From DASQFI01 sp963780895 (GTDB lineage: Bacteria > Acidobacteriota > Vicinamibacteria > Vicinamibacterales > SCN-69-37): a DNA stretch of 64,000 bases. The stretch lies in NCBI GenBank assembly GCA_963780895.1, contig CAWAEG010000001.1, positions 1,178,001-1,242,000 of the forward strand, in the 5' to 3' direction. Shown one piece after another: positions 25,639 through 34,028 of this stretch. The notes below the pieces were generated by a model that did not search any database, was not told the origin of the DNA, and saw only the letters and a list, made by a program, of their open reading frames with translations. Position 1 is the first letter of the stretch. Each line of letters begins with the position of its first letter. The position numbers and the translations under genes were made by a program.

Positions 25639-27228
25639 TCATGGATCTTGACGATACCGCCACACCGTGAGCGAATCCGGTCCCGTGCCAAAGGTTCGAA
25701 CCTCGTCCAGTCGATTCCGGACTCCGAGGAAAAACGGGCAGTCTGTGTCGCCGAAGGTGACGACGTGATCCACCAGCTTGAAGCGAAAGTATTTTGCGAT
25801 CTGGACGGCCGATTCGGTGCACGCGACTTCATGGAAGACACCGCGGGTGATGGCCCCGAACTCGAGCGGGCGGGTCGCCATGAAGACAGGCTGCGGCTGC
25901 TGCTGGCCGAGCCACGCGGCAAACTCATATTCGGAGACGGTTGGCGTTGGATACGCCTCTTGAAATTCCTTCCGGAGTGCCTTCCCCGTCGTGACGACTG
26001 ACCCGGCCAGCAACGCGAAAACAATCAGCCGGAGGACCGGTCGCCCCCGCGCCAGCAGATACGACGCGGCGACGATGATCAGGATCGCGAACGGCAACCC
26101 GTGGCGAAACCCGAACAGCCAGATGCCATTGCGGTCATGAAACGCGTGTGTGGGAGCCAGGCAAAGCACCGCGCCGAGCACGGTGCCCACGACGGCAATG
26201 TACGCCGGTGAGCTTGACGCGCGTATCGCCTGGAGCAGAGCCTTGGGGCGGGACATCAAGAAACCCAACGCCAGCAGCGGGATGAACGCGCTGGTTCCAA
26301 ACGAGTGCACGTACGAAGTCCCTCGCGTCGGGTCAAAGGCTCGGACCACTCCGGTCCCCTTGTCGACGAGCCACGCGATCGGAGAAGAGAACTCCATAAT
26401 CCACCGATAGGGCGCGAGCTCAGGCGTTTCCCGGTACGCCGTGAAATCGAGCAGCATCCGCGGCGTGAAGTGCCCGACCACCAGCGCCAGATAGAGGATC
26501 CATGGAAGGATCACGCCCATCGAAACCGCCACGGCGATCACCGTGGCAGGACGATATTCGCGGTTCCTCAAGCTCGTCAGTGCGAGGGCGAGCGGCACCA
26601 TCAGAACCAATCCGAGCGACTGCGCACGCGTGAGGTACGTCAAGCCCGCCAGCAGCGCCGCGAGAGCGGCCCAACGCACCGGCCGGCCGTGCGACGTGCG
26701 CACCAGGGCCAGAAGGGTCAGAAACGTCAAACAAAAGGCCAGCCCCTCGGTGAACGGCAGAGACGTGAATTTGAAATACACGCGATTGAGGCCGAACGTC
26801 AGCACGGCCACGTGCCCGATCGTCAGCAGGTTGGAACGAGGCAGCAGGAAGATCGCGTCCTCGCTCCAGCTTCTGGCGATCGTGTGGGTCAGGAGGTACA
26901 ACAGACCGAGCGAGATGAAGTACAGCATCTCTGGCAGGAGCGTCGTTGCGCGATCGAGCCCGACGAGCGCTCCAGTGCCGCCCAGCACGAGCGGCCAGAG
27001 GGGATAGATTGTGCTGGCGTGAGGAAGCTGCTTGAATCCCTGGTGATAGAGCGCGACGCTCGTCAGAAGACCATTGCCTTCCGAGACATGACGAGCGACC
27101 TGATAGTAGTACGCGCCGTCAGTGCCAAAAAGTCGAAAGGGATAGGGGTTGTAGCTGGCCTTCAACACCACCAGACCGAGGAGAATGCCCGCCAGCACCC
27201 ACCGCGAAGGCGTCAGCGATCTTCTCAT
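25639..27228 (-). CDS. GT39-like polytopic glycosyltransferase
   Basis: Read from ATG 27228 the protein has 529 residues and about ten hydrophobic segments. The first outer loop is RLFGTDGAYYYQVARHVSEG with Asp37 in the usual GT-C acidic position, followed by YPLWPLVLGG. Longer starts at 27282 or 27339 would overlap the DUF2304 gene and have no better ribosome-binding site, so the start is uncertain. The gene follows a DPM-type GT2 and a DUF2304 protein, a trio that would make, present and use a polyprenyl-linked sugar. The soluble C-terminal region (about 400-529) contains an EYEFAAWLGQQQPQPVFMA stretch typical of this family. Confidence 0.75.
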   Translation of the reverse strand: MRRSLTPSRWVLAGILLGLVVLKASYNPYPFRLFGTDGAYYYQVARHVSEGNGLLTSVALYHQGFKQLPHASTIYPLWPLVLGGTGALVGLDRATTLLPEMLYFISLGLLYLLTHTIARSWSEDAIFLLPRSNLLTIGHVAVLTFGLNRVYFKFTSLPFTEGLAFCLTFLTLLALVRTSHGRPVRWAALAALLAGLTYLTRAQSLGLVLMVPLALALTSLRNREYRPATVIAVAVSMGVILPWILYLALVVGHFTPRMLLDFTAYRETPELAPYRWIMEFSSPIAWLVDKGTGVVRAFDPTRGTSYVHSFGTSAFIPLLALGFLMSRPKALLQAIRASSSPAYIAVVGTVLGAVLCLAPTHAFHDRNGIWLFGFRHGLPFAILIIVAASYLLARGRPVLRLIVFALLAGSVVTTGKALRKEFQEAYPTPTVSEYEFAAWLGQQQPQPVFMATRPLEFGAITRGVFHEVACTESAVQIAKYFRFKLVDHVVTFGDTDCPFFLGVRNRLDEVRTFGTGPDSLTVWRYRQDP

Positions 27229-27262
27229 CCGTGGCTTGCCGGCCGAATCACCCGTCTCTGAC

Positions 27263-27640
27263 TCAAGGCATCCCCGCCGCATCAGACAGCGAAAGGTCGG
27301 CCGGAACGGCGCCATGCCGGGCGTCGCCGAGCGCGGCACGCCTGATCAGGTCGGTGACGAGAATCTCGAGCCGTCGCTGCTGGACATAGAAATGAATACT
27401 CGCCGCCAGACCGGCGAGCGTGGCGAGATACAGAACCAGATCGGCGCCCCGACCAATCCCCAGCCATCCTGCGATCGTCGTCGTGCTCGAGGGCTTGCTG
27501 ATGAGGAAAGCGGCCAGGGTCCAGACGAACGTCCAGAAGAATCCGCTTCGGCGCGAGATTCGCCCCAGGGCCATGCGAATGGCGACCAACAGTGCCATCG
27601 CGCCACACAGCGGGACGAAAACGATCTGAAACAGCGTCAT
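27263..27640 (-). CDS. DUF2304-family small membrane protein
   Basis: A 125-residue protein with three hydrophobic helices (about 1-20, 32-52, 70-88) and a cytosolic C-terminal helix (RRLEILVTDLIRRAAL), matching the DUF2304 profile by eye. Members of this family usually sit beside DPM-type GT2 enzymes, and are thought to help handle polyprenyl-phosphate sugars, but no activity is established. Here it overlaps the GT2 stop by 4 bases and is followed by a GT-C gene, which fits that setting. Confidence 0.7.
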   Translation of the reverse strand: MTLFQIVFVPLCGAMALLVAIRMALGRISRRSGFFWTFVWTLAAFLISKPSSTTTIAGWLGIGRGADLVLYLATLAGLAASIHFYVQQRRLEILVTDLIRRAALGDARHGAVPADLSLSDAAGMP

Positions 27641-28350
27641 CGCAGGGCCTTGTTCACGAGAAAGCGAAGGCCGAGGCCGAGCGCGGCGCTCGTACGCTGG
27701 CCTTTCGACAGCGTCTCCTTCGTGTACTGAATGCGCACGGGAACTTCGACGTAGAGCAGCCGGGAGCGCGAAATCTGGTCGATGATCTCGCTGGCGTGCT
27801 CCATGCCATTGAACGTGATCCGGAGGCGCTCCGCGCCGCGCCGAGTCATGGCGCGAAGGCCGTTGTGCGTGTCAGAAAGCGAGACGCCGGACACGAGCCT
27901 CGTAAACACGCGGCCGATGCGCAGCATCAGCATCCGCGACCAGGGCATTCCGTCTGACCGGCCGAGGAACCGGGAGCCGAGCGCGAAATCGGCGCCTGTG
28001 GTCGTGAGCGCCGTGACGAGCGCGTCGATACTCTCGGCCGAATGCTGGCCATCGGCGTCGAACGTGACCAGATGGGTCGCGCCGCGGTCGAGGGCAAACC
28101 GGAGCCCGGTCTGCAGAGCCGCGCCCTGGCCCAGGTTGACGGGATGTCTGACGAGCCACGCGGGCGTTCGCATCACGCGTTCACTCGTCGCGTCGGTCGA
28201 TCCGTCGTCGACGACGACAACCGCTGCCGCCACTCCGAAGACGTCTTTGAGGACCGCTCCGATCCTGGCTTCTTCGTTGAACGCAGGGATGACTATCCAG
28301 ACGTCCGCCGGAAGCGCGGCCGATTCTGTGGGGTCTTTGCGGTGATCCAC
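27637..28350 (-). CDS. DPM1-like GT2 glycosyltransferase
   Basis: A GT2 enzyme of about 237 residues read from GTG 28350; the frame is open back to ATG 28503, but the added N-terminus has no GT2 features. Visible blocks are VWIVIPAFNEEARIG, VVVDDGSTDATS, FDADGQHSAESIDALV, GSRFLGR and THNGLRAMTRRGAERL, all standard for dolichyl- or polyprenyl-phosphate sugar synthases. It has no C-terminal membrane pair, so the neighbouring DUF2304 protein may serve as its membrane partner. The 271 bp upstream (28351-28621) separate it from SxtJ and may hold its own promoter; an imperfect inverted repeat GTCCGG/CCGGAC sits at 28436-28461. Confidence 0.82.
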   Translation of the reverse strand: MDHRKDPTESAALPADVWIVIPAFNEEARIGAVLKDVFGVAAAVVVVDDGSTDATSERVMRTPAWLVRHPVNLGQGAALQTGLRFALDRGATHLVTFDADGQHSAESIDALVTALTTTGADFALGSRFLGRSDGMPWSRMLMLRIGRVFTRLVSGVSLSDTHNGLRAMTRRGAERLRITFNGMEHASEIIDQISRSRLLYVEVPVRIQYTKETLSKGQRTSAALGLGLRFLVNKALR

Positions 28351-28621
28351 GACCCTGTCTGCTCCGCAACTTACTTGCCAGCCTGGGCCGGTCCCGAACT
28401 GCTCAAAACATAACTGTTTACGGGAGAAGTAACCCGTCCGGACCACATTTGTCTGCCGGACAGCTGAAACATGTCGAGGGTTCCTTGGTAGACGGCTGAT
28501 CACCTCGGTCCGATCACCCCTTCGGTTGACGCCAACCTTTCATCACAAGAGCAATTTCTCCGCGAAGAGTTTCCGCCGGATGGGTGACGCGCACGGTCTC
28601 CGGTAGCCCAAGGAATGACCG

Positions 28622-29044
28622 TCACACCTGGCGGAGGTACCGCCGCGGGTCCTGCGTCTCCTCTCGTCTCGTCCAGTACGTCGTTGCGTCGGTTCGTCGT
28701 GTGCGAGCGAGCGGATCCCGCCCTTTCGCCCTGAAGAAGAGTGCGATCGGCGTGAACAGCGCGTAATACGCTGCGGCGAGCACCACGCGCGTCATCACCA
28801 TACCAATCGGCCGCGTCACGGCGGTGAGGATGACGAAGACGGGCCGAATGGTTTCGGGCCGGAACAATCCCATCGGGCCGAGCGCCAGCGCAAGCCCGCC
28901 GAACACGAAGGCCCGGGTCGTGTGTCCGCTTGAGTACTGCCAGGCGGCCAGCGCCGACCAGACCACGAACCACAGCCCGGCAAACTGCCGCAGCAGGCGC
29001 CCATCGACGGGGGCGGTTTCTTCAGGAAGTTCGGGATCGATCAT
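28622..29044 (-). CDS. SxtJ-family membrane protein
   Basis: A 140-residue protein with four hydrophobic segments (about 20-37, 42-62, 66-85, 88-104) and the charged C-terminal tail FFRAKGRDPLARTRR, characteristic of SxtJ-like proteins. The family was named from the saxitoxin cluster, where the gene lies beside the carbamoyltransferase SxtI; its function is not established, and a link to carbamoyl transfer at the membrane is an inference. Its start overlaps the stop of the carbamoyltransferase-methyltransferase gene by 4 bases. Confidence 0.83.
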   Translation of the reverse strand: MIDPELPEETAPVDGRLLRQFAGLWFVVWSALAAWQYSSGHTTRAFVFGGLALALGPMGLFRPETIRPVFVILTAVTRPIGMVMTRVVLAAAYYALFTPIALFFRAKGRDPLARTRRTDATTYWTRREETQDPRRYLRQV

Positions 29045-31872
29045 AGACCTCTCGCCTCGGTGCGCCGTCGTCCGATCACGATGAAGAAGCCGCCCTCGCG
29101 GTAGCCGCTGCCGATACTCGACACCTGGCTCATGAACCGGCTCACCGCGCTCCCGGGATCGTGCGGCGCAAACATCTGTTCGTGGGTCCCGAGCTCAACG
29201 CCGCCACGGGGCTTCGGAATTGAGTTGATGAAGTCGAACCCGTCTTCCTCGAGCCAGCCGAGCAGCTCGTCGATGGTGTGCGCGGTCTCGTGCGGGTGGC
29301 AGTACTGGTCCTGAAACCACGCCTCCCGCTTCCCGTCGGCGCCGATGCGCGCGAACTGCGGATCGAGCCAGCCGCTCGTGACGCCGGTCCAGCGGTACAG
29401 GGCCCGCCGCGCATAGTGGAGGCTGCGGCTGTACGCGCTGTACAAGCCGATCACGAGATAGCCGCCGGGCCGCGCGAGACGGCCCACACGTCTGAAGGCG
29501 TCGCGGCAATTGCCGGTGTGGTGAAGCACGCCGTTGCTGATGACCACCTGGAAAAAGCCGTCCTTGAGCGCCGGCCGGAACAGGTTCATCTGCGCGAACG
29601 TCGCCCGATCGAGTCCGTTCTGGATCTTGAAGGTCTGGGCAAGTTGGAGCGAGTTCAGGCACACGTCGATTCCCAGCACGCTTCGATGAGCGATCGAGAG
29701 AAAGTTGGTCAGCTGTCCGGTGCCACAGCCGACCTCGACGACCGGCGCCGAGTACGGAATCTGCTCGTTCAGCAGCCGGGCGAATCTGCCGGCGCGCGCC
29801 TTTTCCAGGAGCGCCCGGCGGTTGTCCAGATCGTCGTAGTTGGGGAACGGTGTCTTTTCGTAGAACCGCTTGACGATCTCCGTGACGTCGTCGGCTGCGT
29901 CGTTGGTCACGAACAGCCGGGGAATCCCATCCTCGACCGGATAGCAGCGTCCGGTGACGACGTTGCGGGCGCATCGTGACGTCACCAGCAGAGGATCGCC
30001 GGTGGCCGGATCGACCCACGGGCTGGCTGGAGGCGGAGCCGTGTTGGCCGCCGCCCACGTCTGGAGCCCGAGCGGCTGCTGGGCCTTGTGGAGAACGCAG
30101 TCTTCGAGCACCAGCACATCCATCTCCGATTGCATGAACGTGTGGTACGCCTCGGTCGGCGTCATCACGATCGGTTCCCAGGACAGGTTGAAGCTCGTGT
30201 TCACGAGAATCGGGCACCCGGACTTGCGGTAGAACGTTCGCAGCAGGCGCTGGAACCGTCCGTGCTGTTCGTCGATCGTCTGAACCCGAGCGCTGTAGTC
30301 GACATGTGTGATGGCCGGAACGCTGCTGCGCACGGCGCTCACGCGCCGACGCAGATCCGGATCCTCGTCGCCGGCGGCGGCGCTCCCGCCGTCCAGCTGA
30401 GCCACGCGGTGCCGATCCAGGATGGGCGCGACGAGCAGCATGTACGGCGAATCCTCACCGGGCCGCATGCCGAACCAGTCGTGGACGTGCTCTCGCAGGA
30501 CGCACGGCGCGAAAGGCCGGAAACTCTCCCTGAACTTGATCTTCAGGTTCATCGTCGCCTGCATCCGGGGCGACCGGGGATCGCCCAGAATGCTGCGGGC
30601 GCCAAGCGCCCTTGGACCGAACTCCATCCGGCCGTGGAACCAGCCCACGGCCTTCTCGTCCACGAGCGCCTGCGCGACCTCGTCGAGGAGCGCCGGCTCA
30701 TCCTGATGGCGCGTGTACACCGCGCCGACGCTCTTCAGAAAAGACTCGATGCTGTCGCTCGAATACGCCGGACCGAGCAGGCTCGGGCCCTGCGAGCTGT
30801 GGCCGTTCAACTCGCGAGGACGGTCCAGCAATTGATGCCAGACGAACAGCGCGGCCCCCAGCGCGCCGCCGGCGTCGCCTGCCGCAGGCTGGATCCAGAT
30901 GTCAGTGAACGGCCCTTCGCGGAGCAGCCGGCCGTTGGCGACGCAATTGAGCGCGACGCCTCCGGCCATGACGAGGTGCTTCATCCCGGTCTCGCGGTGA
31001 ATCTCGCGGCCGATCCGGAGCATGGCTTCTTCCGTCACGGCCTGGATGCTCGACGCCAGATCCATGTGGCGCTGATCGATACTCGAATCGGTCTTTCGAG
31101 GCGGGCCGCCGAAGAGCTCGTCGAACCGCTCGTTCGTCATCGTCAGGCCCTGGCAGTAGTTGAAGTAGTTCATGTCCAGCCACAGACTGCCGTCCGGCTT
31201 GAGATCGATGAGGTGCTTCTGGATCAGGTCGCGGTAGATCGGGCGGCCATAGGGAGCCAGTCCCATCAGCTTGTACTCGCCCGAGTTCACTTTGAAGCCG
31301 CAGTAGTACGTGAACGCGGAGTAGAGCAACCCGAGCGAGTGCGGAAAGCGCAGCTCGCGCGTCAGCGTCAACCGGTTCCCGGTTCCCGTGCCGAGCGCGG
31401 CCGTGCTCCACTCGCCGACGCCATCGAGCGTGAGGATCGCGGCGTCCATGAATGGGCTCGGAAAGAACGCGCTGGCCGCGTGGCTCTCATGGTGTTCGAG
31501 GAAGAGCAGTTTCGCGCGCGAGGCCTCCCGGCAGCCGGCGCGAATGGTCTTCCGCGTGAACAGCTTCTTCTTCAGCCAGACGGGCAGGGCGAGACTGAAA
31601 CTGTCGAGTCCGGCCGGCGCGTAGCCGAGGTACGTCTCGAGAATGCGGTCGAACTTGGCGATCGGCTTGTCATAGAACGCGATGTAGTCGAGATCGGCGA
31701 GCGGGATCTTCGCCTCTTCCAGGCAGTATTTGATCGCCTGCTGCGGAAAGCTCGCGTCGTACTTCTCCCGTGAAAAACGTTCCTCCTGCGCCGCGGCGAC
31801 AATGCGCCCGTCGACGACCAGTGCGGCCGCGCTGTCGTGGTAGAACGCGGAGATTCCCAGAATGGCGGTCAA
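29041..31872 (-). CDS. NodU/SxtI-type carbamoyltransferase fused to a SAM methyltransferase
   Basis: A 943-residue fusion. Residues 1-600 form a carbamoyltransferase: HHESHAASAFF (127-137) holds the metal-binding histidines, GGVALN (304-309) binds ATP, MEFGPRALGARSIL (416-429) and RPFAP (452-456) line the active site, HVDYSARVQ (523-531) and NTSFN (558-562) follow. Residues 620-655 resemble a Trm112-like insert (PVEDGIPRLF) but retain only two cysteines (634, 643). From about 665 a methyltransferase begins, with VVEVGCGTGQ (711-720) as motif I. The protein should carbamoylate a hydroxyl using carbamoyl phosphate and ATP, and methylate the same or a linked substrate. The usual NodU-type length is about 600 residues; this fusion is longer by a whole domain. 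Confidence 0.88.
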   Translation of the reverse strand: MTAILGISAFYHDSAAALVVDGRIVAAAQEERFSREKYDASFPQQAIKYCLEEAKIPLADLDYIAFYDKPIAKFDRILETYLGYAPAGLDSFSLALPVWLKKKLFTRKTIRAGCREASRAKLLFLEHHESHAASAFFPSPFMDAAILTLDGVGEWSTAALGTGTGNRLTLTRELRFPHSLGLLYSAFTYYCGFKVNSGEYKLMGLAPYGRPIYRDLIQKHLIDLKPDGSLWLDMNYFNYCQGLTMTNERFDELFGGPPRKTDSSIDQRHMDLASSIQAVTEEAMLRIGREIHRETGMKHLVMAGGVALNCVANGRLLREGPFTDIWIQPAAGDAGGALGAALFVWHQLLDRPRELNGHSSQGPSLLGPAYSSDSIESFLKSVGAVYTRHQDEPALLDEVAQALVDEKAVGWFHGRMEFGPRALGARSILGDPRSPRMQATMNLKIKFRESFRPFAPCVLREHVHDWFGMRPGEDSPYMLLVAPILDRHRVAQLDGGSAAAGDEDPDLRRRVSAVRSSVPAITHVDYSARVQTIDEQHGRFQRLLRTFYRKSGCPILVNTSFNLSWEPIVMTPTEAYHTFMQSEMDVLVLEDCVLHKAQQPLGLQTWAAANTAPPPASPWVDPATGDPLLVTSRCARNVVTGRCYPVEDGIPRLFVTNDAADDVTEIVKRFYEKTPFPNYDDLDNRRALLEKARAGRFARLLNEQIPYSAPVVEVGCGTGQLTNFLSIAHRSVLGIDVCLNSLQLAQTFKIQNGLDRATFAQMNLFRPALKDGFFQVVISNGVLHHTGNCRDAFRRVGRLARPGGYLVIGLYSAYSRSLHYARRALYRWTGVTSGWLDPQFARIGADGKREAWFQDQYCHPHETAHTIDELLGWLEEDGFDFINSIPKPRGGVELGTHEQMFAPHDPGSAVSRFMSQVSSIGSGYREGGFFIVIGRRRTEARGL

Positions 31873-32085
31873 CCGTTTGCTCAGGCAGTAAGGTGTGGCT
31901 TCCGGAGTACAGCAAAGACCTCGCCAGAACTCCCGCTACCGACGGGAACCTGAGCGCGTCGTAAGTCGTGGCACCACAGGCCTTTCCGAGTCGCTCACCA
32001 TCGCGACCGCACGCGAAAGTCAACCCCGGGCAGGACTTTTCTCCGGTTCCGGCAGCGTTTCCGGGGGCTCCTGGCGTCTTTCAGG

Positions 32086-33927
32086 TCAGCGGATCGAGGG
32101 CCTTCGCATCAGGGAATCGAGCAGGGCGCGGCTGCTCGCAAGCCGCGCGGCCTGGTCGGTCTGAGCCGCCAGATTTCGCGCCTCCCAGGGATCGCCCGCA
32201 AAGTCGTAGAGCTCTTCGGTGCCGTCACCGTTCCGGATGTACCTGACGCCATCATGGGCCACCGACGTCATGTCGCCTTTGCTCGTCGGAAACCACGCGG
32301 GATGCCCCGGCGCAAACGAGACTTCGGCGAGCAGCGGCTCGGCGAACGCGTCCCCGGTCGGGTTTCCGGACCCGCCCCTCAGGAACGGCGCGAGTGAGGG
32401 ACCAGGAAACGGCGTTCCCGACAGTCCAACCAGATCGACCACCGTTGCCGCGAGCGATCGAATGCTGACAGCCGTGGAGACGCGCCTGGGCGCTTCCGAT
32501 CCGGGTGCGACCACGATCAACGGGACGTGCACGCCGGCCCGATAGAGCGAATAGCCGTGTTCGTACGTGCCGTGCTCGCCGAACTCTTCGCCATGATCCG
32601 CGGTGATGATGACGACGGTCCGTGCGAGCACTCCGCGGCGCTCGAGATCGTCGAGGAAGCGTCCAACTTCCGAATCGAGATACGCGAGCGCGCCGTCATA
32701 GGCGTCGATCTCTTCGCGCCGCTCGGCTTCGTCCAGGTTCGTGTTGGCGAGCTTCGGATCCCACAGCCAGCGGTGGAGCGGACTGTATTTGCCTCGACGG
32801 CGGCCCGGTCCGAACCGCGTGTCGTACGGCGCGGGCGGCAGATACGGCTCGTGGGCGTCGAAGTAGTTCAGGAACATGAAAAACGGGCCGTCGCGATGCG
32901 TCGAGATCCAGGCGAGCGCCCGTTCGTTGATCTCCGCGGCGGTCACGCGGTTGAGATGTTCGTCGTTGCGCAGCCAGGCCCGCAGCCGGAAGTTGTCGGC
33001 GATCGTCCGGACGAGCGTCGAGCTCGAGGCGATCTGGCCCGGCGATCGCGGGTAATCCTCGTAGTGATGAAAGCCGCGGCCGAGTCCGGTCTCGTGGCTG
33101 CAATAGCCGAGATTGGCGGCGAAGCCGGCGCTCGTGTAGCCGTGGGCGCCCAGGTGCTCGGCCAGCGTCGGGTGCGCGCCGTCGAGCGGCGCCGTGTAGT
33201 TGGCCGAGAGCTCGTGCGCCCATCGTCCGGTGAACATGCTCCCGTGCGATGGCAACGTCCAGGGCGAGCTCGTCAGCGCGCGCTCGAAGACGGTCCCGCG
33301 GGCGGCGAAGCGGTCGAGATTCGGGGTCGTCGGGCGCGAGTAGCCGTACGCGCCGAGATTGGCGGCGCGAACCGTATCGAGCGTGATGAGGAGGACGTTC
33401 GGTGCGTCGGCACGCGCGGCGGATGCCGCCGCGGGACCCGGCGACGGACGGAGTGAATACCAGACGGCGCCTCCGCCCGCCACGAGCATCAGGACGACTG
33501 GCACGATCGTCCGCCGAGCCAGGCGGGTGACGCCTGCGGGATCGCGGAGCGAGAGCCGGGTGATCTGTACGCCGACCCCGGCCGCCAGGAGCAGTGCCGC
33601 ATAGTGGGCGAGGTGAGGAACGGCGAGGAACAGATTGAGCGCGACGGTCGCCGACGTGCCCAGCACCGCAAGTGCAAACCCGGCTTCGGACCGGAGGCGG
33701 CCGATGACGATTGCCAGGGCGACGATCGGCAGCACAATCGTGAAGAGCGCCAGCGGCGCCATCCAGACGAAGTCTTCGCTGATGCGCAGGAGCGGGTCCG
33801 CCTGTTTCTGAACGGACAAGGCGACGACTTCCAGCGCGGCGCCCAGGAGCGCCAGCCAGATCGGAACCAGCAGGGCCGCTCCCCGAGGGAGGGGTGCCTT
33901 TATCGTGACCATCGGTGTTCGGACCAC
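32086..33927 (-). CDS. Sulfatase-fold membrane protein with Thr at the nucleophile position
   Basis: A 613-residue protein with about five N-terminal helices (20-160) and a periplasmic alkaline-phosphatase/sulfatase-fold domain. Metal-site blocks are LITLDTVRA (180-188, Asp184), ADHGEEFGEHG and the DAHEPYLPP segment. The sulfatase nucleophile motif C/S-x-P-S-R is replaced by T-L-P-S-H (224-228), so formylglycine maturation is not possible and Thr224 is the likely nucleophile, as in phosphoethanolamine transferases. It may be a phosphotransferase, phosphodiesterase or non-classical sulfatase acting on a surface glycan. An alternative ATG lies at 33912. It is divergent from the CofD-like gene at 34029, leaving about 100 bp for two promoters. 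Confidence 0.8.
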   Translation of the reverse strand: MVRTPMVTIKAPLPRGAALLVPIWLALLGAALEVVALSVQKQADPLLRISEDFVWMAPLALFTIVLPIVALAIVIGRLRSEAGFALAVLGTSATVALNLFLAVPHLAHYAALLLAAGVGVQITRLSLRDPAGVTRLARRTIVPVVLMLVAGGGAVWYSLRPSPGPAAASAARADAPNVLLITLDTVRAANLGAYGYSRPTTPNLDRFAARGTVFERALTSSPWTLPSHGSMFTGRWAHELSANYTAPLDGAHPTLAEHLGAHGYTSAGFAANLGYCSHETGLGRGFHHYEDYPRSPGQIASSSTLVRTIADNFRLRAWLRNDEHLNRVTAAEINERALAWISTHRDGPFFMFLNYFDAHEPYLPPAPYDTRFGPGRRRGKYSPLHRWLWDPKLANTNLDEAERREEIDAYDGALAYLDSEVGRFLDDLERRGVLARTVVIITADHGEEFGEHGTYEHGYSLYRAGVHVPLIVVAPGSEAPRRVSTAVSIRSLAATVVDLVGLSGTPFPGPSLAPFLRGGSGNPTGDAFAEPLLAEVSFAPGHPAWFPTSKGDMTSVAHDGVRYIRNGDGTEELYDFAGDPWEARNLAAQTDQAARLASSRALLDSLMRRPSIR

Positions 33928-34028
33928 ACGGCGCGAACCGCGTGGGATCGTACATCGAAGAGGGCATTTCGATTTTGCACGCGCGGGGGTGGCTTCGGTT
34001 CGCGGGGCGGCCGGCCGCCAGTGGCATA

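Noticed and set aside
28351..28621. Possible extra coding segment before the DPM-like GT2 at 27637
   Set aside because: The frame is open to 28503, but the added residues lack any GT2 similarity and look like leader sequence.
32086..33927. Classical formylglycine sulfatase
   Set aside because: The nucleophile motif is T-L-P-S-H instead of C/S-x-P-S-R, so the usual maturation cannot occur.
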